A stretch of DNA of 24,386 nt from positions 1-24,386 of the IMG/VR virus record IMGVR_UViG_3300037961_002207. The stretch is one strand, 5' to 3'. Within the stretch, counting starts at the first letter, position 1. Every line of letters begins with the position of its first letter. The notes under the pieces are model-generated. The model was not told the origin of the DNA, did not search any database, and was given only the letters and a program-made list of their open reading frames with translations. Origin of the DNA: a virus. The position numbers and the translations under genes are program-made. Positions 20,543 to 24,386 of this stretch are shown piece after piece.

Positions 20543-22606
20543 ATGACAAGATATTTAGGTGGATTAATTACAGCAGACGAAACACAATCACTTCCTTCTA
20601 ATAACTTTGAAGATACATCAGCTCCAGGAATATGGACATTAAGTGAAGCTGAAATGTTAAATAAACAAGGTCTTTGGCCAACAGCAGGAGTTGCGAATCC
20701 TTCAACACAAATAGAAAATATATTTAGTACTGATACTTTTTTTGATTCAAATAACGCAGCTGATGATGCAGGTAGAACGATTACTAATGGAATTAATTTG
20801 TCAGGAGAAGGTGGATTAGTATGGGTAAAAAGCAGAACTTCTGCACAAGATCATTCTTTAACTGATACTGTAAGAGGTGCATCTGTAAGGTTAAGCACAA
20901 ATACTACAGGTGCAAATGCAACAGGATCAAAATATGACAGAGTTGATCAATTTAATAGTAATGGTTTTAGATATCCAAATGGATTTGCAGCAGCTCAAGA
21001 TTACGTTGCTTGGACATTTAGAAAAGCACCAAACTTTTTTGATATTGTAAGTTGGTCTGGAAATGCAACAGCAGGTAGACAAATTAGTCATTCTTTAGGT
21101 TCTTTACCTGGAATGATAATAGTAAAAAATTTAACTGTTGCAGGAAATGGTTGGTATATTTATCACAGATCAACAGGAAAAGCTAAATATTTACTTTTTA
21201 CTACTGATGGTGAATTAAGTTCAACAACTGAATGGAACAATACTGATCCAACAACTACACATTTTACAGTTGGTAGTGGTGGTGGAGTTAATGGAAATGG
21301 ATCAAATTATGTAGCCTATCTTTTTGGACATGACACTTCATCTGATGGGATGATACAATGTGGCACTTATAGTGGTAATGGTTCTACTACTGGTCCAACA
21401 GTTAATTTGGGATTTGAACCACAATGGGTTATGGTGAAACAGACTAATGCTATTGGTCAATGGTGGAATATAATTGATTTTATTCGTGGGTTTACTACTT
21501 TTAGTGGTTCACAGACACTAGGAGCAAACGATGATGATGCTGAGTATGTAAATGCTAATCTTGGTTCTAGTACACCTATATTATCGCCAACACCTACAGG
21601 ATTTCAGGTAAGAAGTGCTCAGGCAGCTACAAATCAAGGTGGTGGTGGAACTTATATTTATGTAGCTATTCGCAGAGCACCAATGGCAACACAAACTGTT
21701 GCTTCAAATGTTTTTGAAGTATCAAGTTCTGGATCAAGCTCTCCACCACCAAGATTTAATGCTAGTTTCCCAGTTGGCATGGCATTACACAAAATAATAG
21801 ATCAAACAACTAATTGGAATTTATTTGCTAGAGAATTTGCAACTGATATGTTAGAAGTTGACACTACAAATTCTTTAAATACATCTTATCCAAATGATAC
21901 ATTTGATTTTACTAATGGATATAATGATCAAACAACAGTTGATGTAGATGACATTTCATGGATGTGGAGAAAAGCAAAAGGTTATTTTGACGTAAGAGTT
22001 TATGATGGCACAGGAAGTGTTACAACTCATGCTCACAATTTAGGTGTAGTTCCAGATATGATTTGGTTTAAATTACTTGATTCTACAGGTGGATTTACAA
22101 GAGGTTGGGTTGTAACTTCACTTCATTTACCGAATGCAACTGCAACAAATGACACAACACTTTATTTAAATACAAATGCAGCTGAAGTTGATGAAGCAAT
22201 TATGAACGATACTGGTCCTACATCAAGTGTATTTTCTGTAAGTGCAGATGCTCATGTCAATAATAGCACTAGCAGATATGTAGCTTTCCTATTTGCAAAT
22301 CTGGATGGAGTAAGTAAAATTGGTACTGTTTCTCATACAAATGGGTCAGCAACTGCTGTTGATTGTGGATTTACAACTGGTACACAATTTTTATTATTAA
22401 AAAGAACTGATTCGGTAGGAGATTGGGAAATTTTTGATCCAGAATCAAATTTATTAAATGGTAATTATAAACAGGTATTAAATTCAACTGCAGCTCAAAC
22501 TACACAAAATACTATTGATACAGGTGGTTCATCTCCTGCTAATGGATTTCAAATTGCTAGTGGAGCTACAACAGGAACATATTTTTATTATGCAATAGCA
22601 ATATAG
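20543..22606 (+). CDS. Large modular fibre protein with six related modules
   Basis: This gene encodes 687 residues, with AAGGA before the ATG. The N-terminal 60 residues (MTRYLGGLITADETQSLPSN, then GIWTLSEAEMLNKQGLWPTA) look like an attachment region. After that come six modules of about 100 residues, each ending in a VAW-type segment: VAWTFRKAP (155), VAYLFGHD (257), YVAIRRAP (373), ISWMWRKAKG (471), VAFLFANLD (580) and YYAIAI (681). Modules 1-3 and 4-6 look like an internal duplication. Each begins with a pattern such as PGMIIVKN or PDMIWFKLLD. I recall such modules in marine phage tail fibres (DUF7483-like; unverified). Surface binding is the likely role. Confidence 0.74.
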   Translation: MTRYLGGLITADETQSLPSNNFEDTSAPGIWTLSEAEMLNKQGLWPTAGVANPSTQIENIFSTDTFFDSNNAADDAGRTITNGINLSGEGGLVWVKSRTSAQDHSLTDTVRGASVRLSTNTTGANATGSKYDRVDQFNSNGFRYPNGFAAAQDYVAWTFRKAPNFFDIVSWSGNATAGRQISHSLGSLPGMIIVKNLTVAGNGWYIYHRSTGKAKYLLFTTDGELSSTTEWNNTDPTTTHFTVGSGGGVNGNGSNYVAYLFGHDTSSDGMIQCGTYSGNGSTTGPTVNLGFEPQWVMVKQTNAIGQWWNIIDFIRGFTTFSGSQTLGANDDDAEYVNANLGSSTPILSPTPTGFQVRSAQAATNQGGGGTYIYVAIRRAPMATQTVASNVFEVSSSGSSSPPPRFNASFPVGMALHKIIDQTTNWNLFAREFATDMLEVDTTNSLNTSYPNDTFDFTNGYNDQTTVDVDDISWMWRKAKGYFDVRVYDGTGSVTTHAHNLGVVPDMIWFKLLDSTGGFTRGWVVTSLHLPNATATNDTTLYLNTNAAEVDEAIMNDTGPTSSVFSVSADAHVNNSTSRYVAFLFANLDGVSKIGTVSHTNGSATAVDCGFTTGTQFLLLKRTDSVGDWEIFDPESNLLNGNYKQVLNSTAAQTTQNTIDTGGSSPANGFQIASGATTGTYFYYAIAI

Positions 22607-22613
22607 GTTTAAA

Positions 22614-23438
22614 ATGAATTTAACTTTAAAAAACATACAAACAGCTTTATCTGAAGTAAAACCAGAATATAAAACTATGTTAAAAAACATAGATAAGAAT
22701 ATGCCTATGGTGCAACAGGCATCTAGTAATTTTTATAAATCACATTCTCAATTTATGGGTGTTACTTTAGATGTTACTGCTATTACACCAATAAGGTCTA
22801 TCAAGCACACTTTAGCAGAAGTTGATAAAACAAAAAGTGCTTTACAAGAAGCACAAATACGGATGAAGAAAAAATCTGTAGAATTAAAAATGAAACAACG
22901 TGAATTATTAGAGTGTCAAGATGATTTGCAAAGAGAAATGTTAGAAATAGAAATACTTGAATTACAAACACATTCTGTAAATTCACAAAATTATGTACAA
23001 GGTGCTATTAGAAAACTAAACTTTTTTATTAATCAATATAACTCTTTACTGAAACATTTAGGTGTAGATGAAATAACAGAGGAAATGTATGAAAGAGAAG
23101 AAACCAGATATCATATAATGACAGCTATGAAACAAGCTTTGACTAGTGCTAGACCAAGAGGTGGAGTTATAGATGAAGGTAATATGATTTATATTTTTGA
23201 TTTAGGTATTAGTGGTGCTCAAGCACAAGCTGAAGTCTTTGCCTATTTGCAAACAGAAAATGAATTGATGAAAAATGGTAAAGCACCTACTCATGAGATG
23301 ACAATGCGTTGGTTAGAAAAATGTGCAGATAAATGGGAAAAAGATCCAGAAATATTTGCAAATCGCAGAGGTTTTACATTATTAGACAAACAATCATTAA
23401 CAAACACAAAAAAATTAGAAAATAAAAAGAAACATTAA
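22614..23438 (+). CDS. Coiled-coil protein of unknown function before the lysis genes
   Basis: This gene encodes 274 residues with TAGGT before the ATG. A polar N-terminus (1-60) is followed by a long coiled coil (about 62-150: IKHTLAEVDKTKSALQEAQI, MKKKSVELKMKQRELLECQD and further). A region from about 155 contains RYHIMTAMKQALTSARPRGG, VIDEGNMIYIFDLGISGAQA and QAEVFAYLQTENELM, then a helical tail and lysine-rich end. I remember similar proteins in marine phages next to fibre or lysis genes but know no function. No membrane segment is visible. Its place between fibres and holin leaves structural or assembly roles open. Confidence 0.66.
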   Translation: MNLTLKNIQTALSEVKPEYKTMLKNIDKNMPMVQQASSNFYKSHSQFMGVTLDVTAITPIRSIKHTLAEVDKTKSALQEAQIRMKKKSVELKMKQRELLECQDDLQREMLEIEILELQTHSVNSQNYVQGAIRKLNFFINQYNSLLKHLGVDEITEEMYEREETRYHIMTAMKQALTSARPRGGVIDEGNMIYIFDLGISGAQAQAEVFAYLQTENELMKNGKAPTHEMTMRWLEKCADKWEKDPEIFANRRGFTLLDKQSLTNTKKLENKKKH

Positions 23439-23439
23439 A

Positions 23440-23841
23440 ATGAGTTTACTTAACAACTTAATTGGTCCTGCAACAGACTTATTAGATAAATTTATAGAAG
23501 ATAAAGATCAAAAAGCAAAATTAGCACATGAATTGGCAACGATGGCAGATAAACATGCACAAGAAATCGCACTTGCACAAATCGCAGTTAATAAAGAAGA
23601 AGCTTCTTCTGGAAGCTTTTTTAAAGGTGGCTGGCGTCCTTTCATTGGTTGGGTCTGTGGGATTGCTTTTTTCTATCATTTTATTTGCCAGCCTGTTATT
23701 ATTTTTATAGTTGCTATAATAGGTTTGCAAATGCCTAGTTTGCCAGAGTTTGAAATGGGAACATTACTTACAGTGTTAGGTGGTATGCTAGGAATAGGTG
23801 GTTTAAGAACATATGAGAAACAGAAAGGATTAACGAAATAA
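23440..23841 (+). CDS. Holin with three membrane segments (GTA-type 3TM holin)
   Basis: This 133-residue protein has an amphipathic N-terminal helix (about 10-50: DLLDKFIEDKDQKAKLAHEL, HAQEIALAQIAVNKEEA), then GGWRPFIGWVCGIAFFYHFI, a second hydrophobic segment (VIIFIVAIIGL) and a third (LLTVLGGMLGIGGLR), ending TYEKQKG. The WRPFIGW and GMLGIGGLRTYEK elements match the holin family known from gene transfer agents and alphaproteobacterial phages. Holins open the inner membrane so that the endolysin reaches the cell wall. The endolysin gene follows after one base. The basic C-terminus after the last segment is typical. The ribosome-binding site is weak, so coupling to the upstream gene is likely. 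Confidence 0.87.
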   Translation: MSLLNNLIGPATDLLDKFIEDKDQKAKLAHELATMADKHAQEIALAQIAVNKEEASSGSFFKGGWRPFIGWVCGIAFFYHFICQPVIIFIVAIIGLQMPSLPEFEMGTLLTVLGGMLGIGGLRTYEKQKGLTK

Positions 23842-23842
23842 A

Positions 23843-24313
23843 ATGGCTTTTTCATTATCAAATAGATCTAAAAGTAAATTAGAAGGTGTCCATCCAGACA
23901 TGGTAAGTGTTGTTGAGACAGCAATCACTCTAACTAAAGTTGATTTTGGTGTAACCTATGGTGTAAGAACTTTAGAAGAACAGAAAAAATTGTATAATTC
24001 AGGAAGATCTCAAACTATGAATTCAAAACACCTTAAACAAGATTCGACTGGCTATTCACATGCTGTTGATGTTGTTGCTTATGATGGATCAGATGTTGTC
24101 TGGGAGCTAAATGTTTATGATGATATTTGCGATGCATTTAAAAAAGCAGCAGAGATGCATGGTGTTGCAATAAAATGGGGTGCAGCATGGTCAGAAGGTG
24201 ATATACGATCTTATCCTGGAACAGCAGAAGATGCAATGATGAAATATGTAGATTTAAGACGTAGTGAAGGAAAAAGACCATTTATAGATGGTCCACATTT
24301 TGAATTAATATGA
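23843..24313 (+). CDS. Endolysin, M15 family zinc peptidase
   Basis: This 156-residue protein probably cleaves peptide cross-bridges of the cell wall (L-Ala-D-Glu or D-Ala-D-Ala type). The M15 zinc site is visible: SKHLKQDSTGYSHAVDVVAY supplies His63 and Asp76, and GPHFEL supplies His152. The segment VTYGVRTLEEQKKLYNSGRS precedes it, as in related enzymes. The spacing between the first His and the Asp is 13 residues, longer than the common SxHxxGxAxD form. WGAAWSEGDIR and YVDLRRSEGKRPFIDGPHFE resemble phage M15 endolysins I know. There is no signal peptide, so it depends on the adjacent holin. The stop overlaps the next ATG by four bases. Confidence 0.86.
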   Translation: MAFSLSNRSKSKLEGVHPDMVSVVETAITLTKVDFGVTYGVRTLEEQKKLYNSGRSQTMNSKHLKQDSTGYSHAVDVVAYDGSDVVWELNVYDDICDAFKKAAEMHGVAIKWGAAWSEGDIRSYPGTAEDAMMKYVDLRRSEGKRPFIDGPHFELI

Positions 24314-24386
24314 CATTACAACTACTACAATTTAATGCAGGTATCGTAAAAGATATTTCAGAATACACAGCAGGAAAAAATGGACC
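24310..24386 (+). CDS. Start of a structural gene, possibly P22 gp10-like (partial)
   Basis: An ATG at 24310 overlaps the endolysin stop (ATGA) and opens a frame that runs off the right edge, giving MTLQLLQFNAGIVKDISEYT and AGKNGP. The opening L-x-FxxGIxxDxxEY resembles the start of phage head-completion proteins of the P22 gp10 type, which I recall as beginning with a GV-x-x-E-x-T-x-Y segment and leading to a W-x-D/G-x-x-VRFR region. Only 25 residues are visible, so this is tentative. A gp10-like protein would fit the P22-type portal and gp4-like connector upstream. Confidence 0.5.
   Translation, partial: MTLQLLQFNAGIVKDISEYTAGKNG

Noticed and set aside
1-24386. tRNA genes, integrase or attachment sites
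   Set aside because: I found no cloverleaf-like sequence, no recombinase-type gene and no long direct repeats at gene borders; nothing supports integration.

Overview
The window reads as one continuous stretch of a tailed double-stranded DNA phage genome. It covers most of the head, connector, tail-fibre and lysis genes. Every supported gene is on the + strand and the genes are packed end to end, many sharing a TAATG stop/start overlap. The DNA is visibly AT-rich and most arginine codons are AGA. Several proteins match types I know from uncultured marine phages and phages of marine Alphaproteobacteria (SAR11/SAR116-like hosts). The host assignment is inference from composition and remembered families, not from a search. 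The portal, a gp4-like connector and the start of a possible gp10-like gene at the right edge suggest a short-tailed, P22-type (podovirus) connector. I see no tail tube, sheath or tape-measure gene, no integrase, no tRNA and no CRISPR array.

Layout. 1-635: the end of an upstream module (one partial and two small unknown genes), closed by a strong intrinsic terminator at 668-707. 763-5030: DNA packaging, with terminase small subunit, terminase large subunit and portal. 5017-7708: four unknown proteins, including a large acidic one. 7710-9033: a chain of seven very small, mostly lysine/arginine-rich proteins. 9033-10074: two unknown genes, the second with a ParB-like 'HDGRHR' motif. 10067-10466: three more mini-genes, two with very strong ribosome-binding sites. 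10468-13770: head assembly, with a GroES-like co-chaperonin, a probable scaffold, a conserved unknown, a decoration-type protein and the major capsid protein, followed by a terminator-like hairpin.

13852-18034: small virion, connector and fibre-type proteins, including a gp4-like connector and a protein with a 20-residue glycine-rich repeat. 18045-22606: three large appendage genes. The first combines an apparent fibronectin III domain interrupted by a cupredoxin-like domain with a six-repeat kelch-like region. The second is another six-repeat kelch-like protein. The third is built from six related modules. 22614-24313: a coiled-coil protein and then a lysis pair, a three-helix holin and an M15 peptidase endolysin. 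At 24310 a further structural gene begins and runs off the window.

How the genes work together: TerS and TerL package DNA through the portal. The capsid protein assembles on the scaffold and may fold with the help of host GroEL plus the phage GroES. Connector proteins close the head, the fibre-type proteins probably bind the host surface, and holin plus endolysin release the particles. The most unusual points are the cupredoxin-in-FN3 fusion with an apparently complete type 1 copper ligand set, the basic mini-protein chain, and the repeat architectures of the fibre genes.
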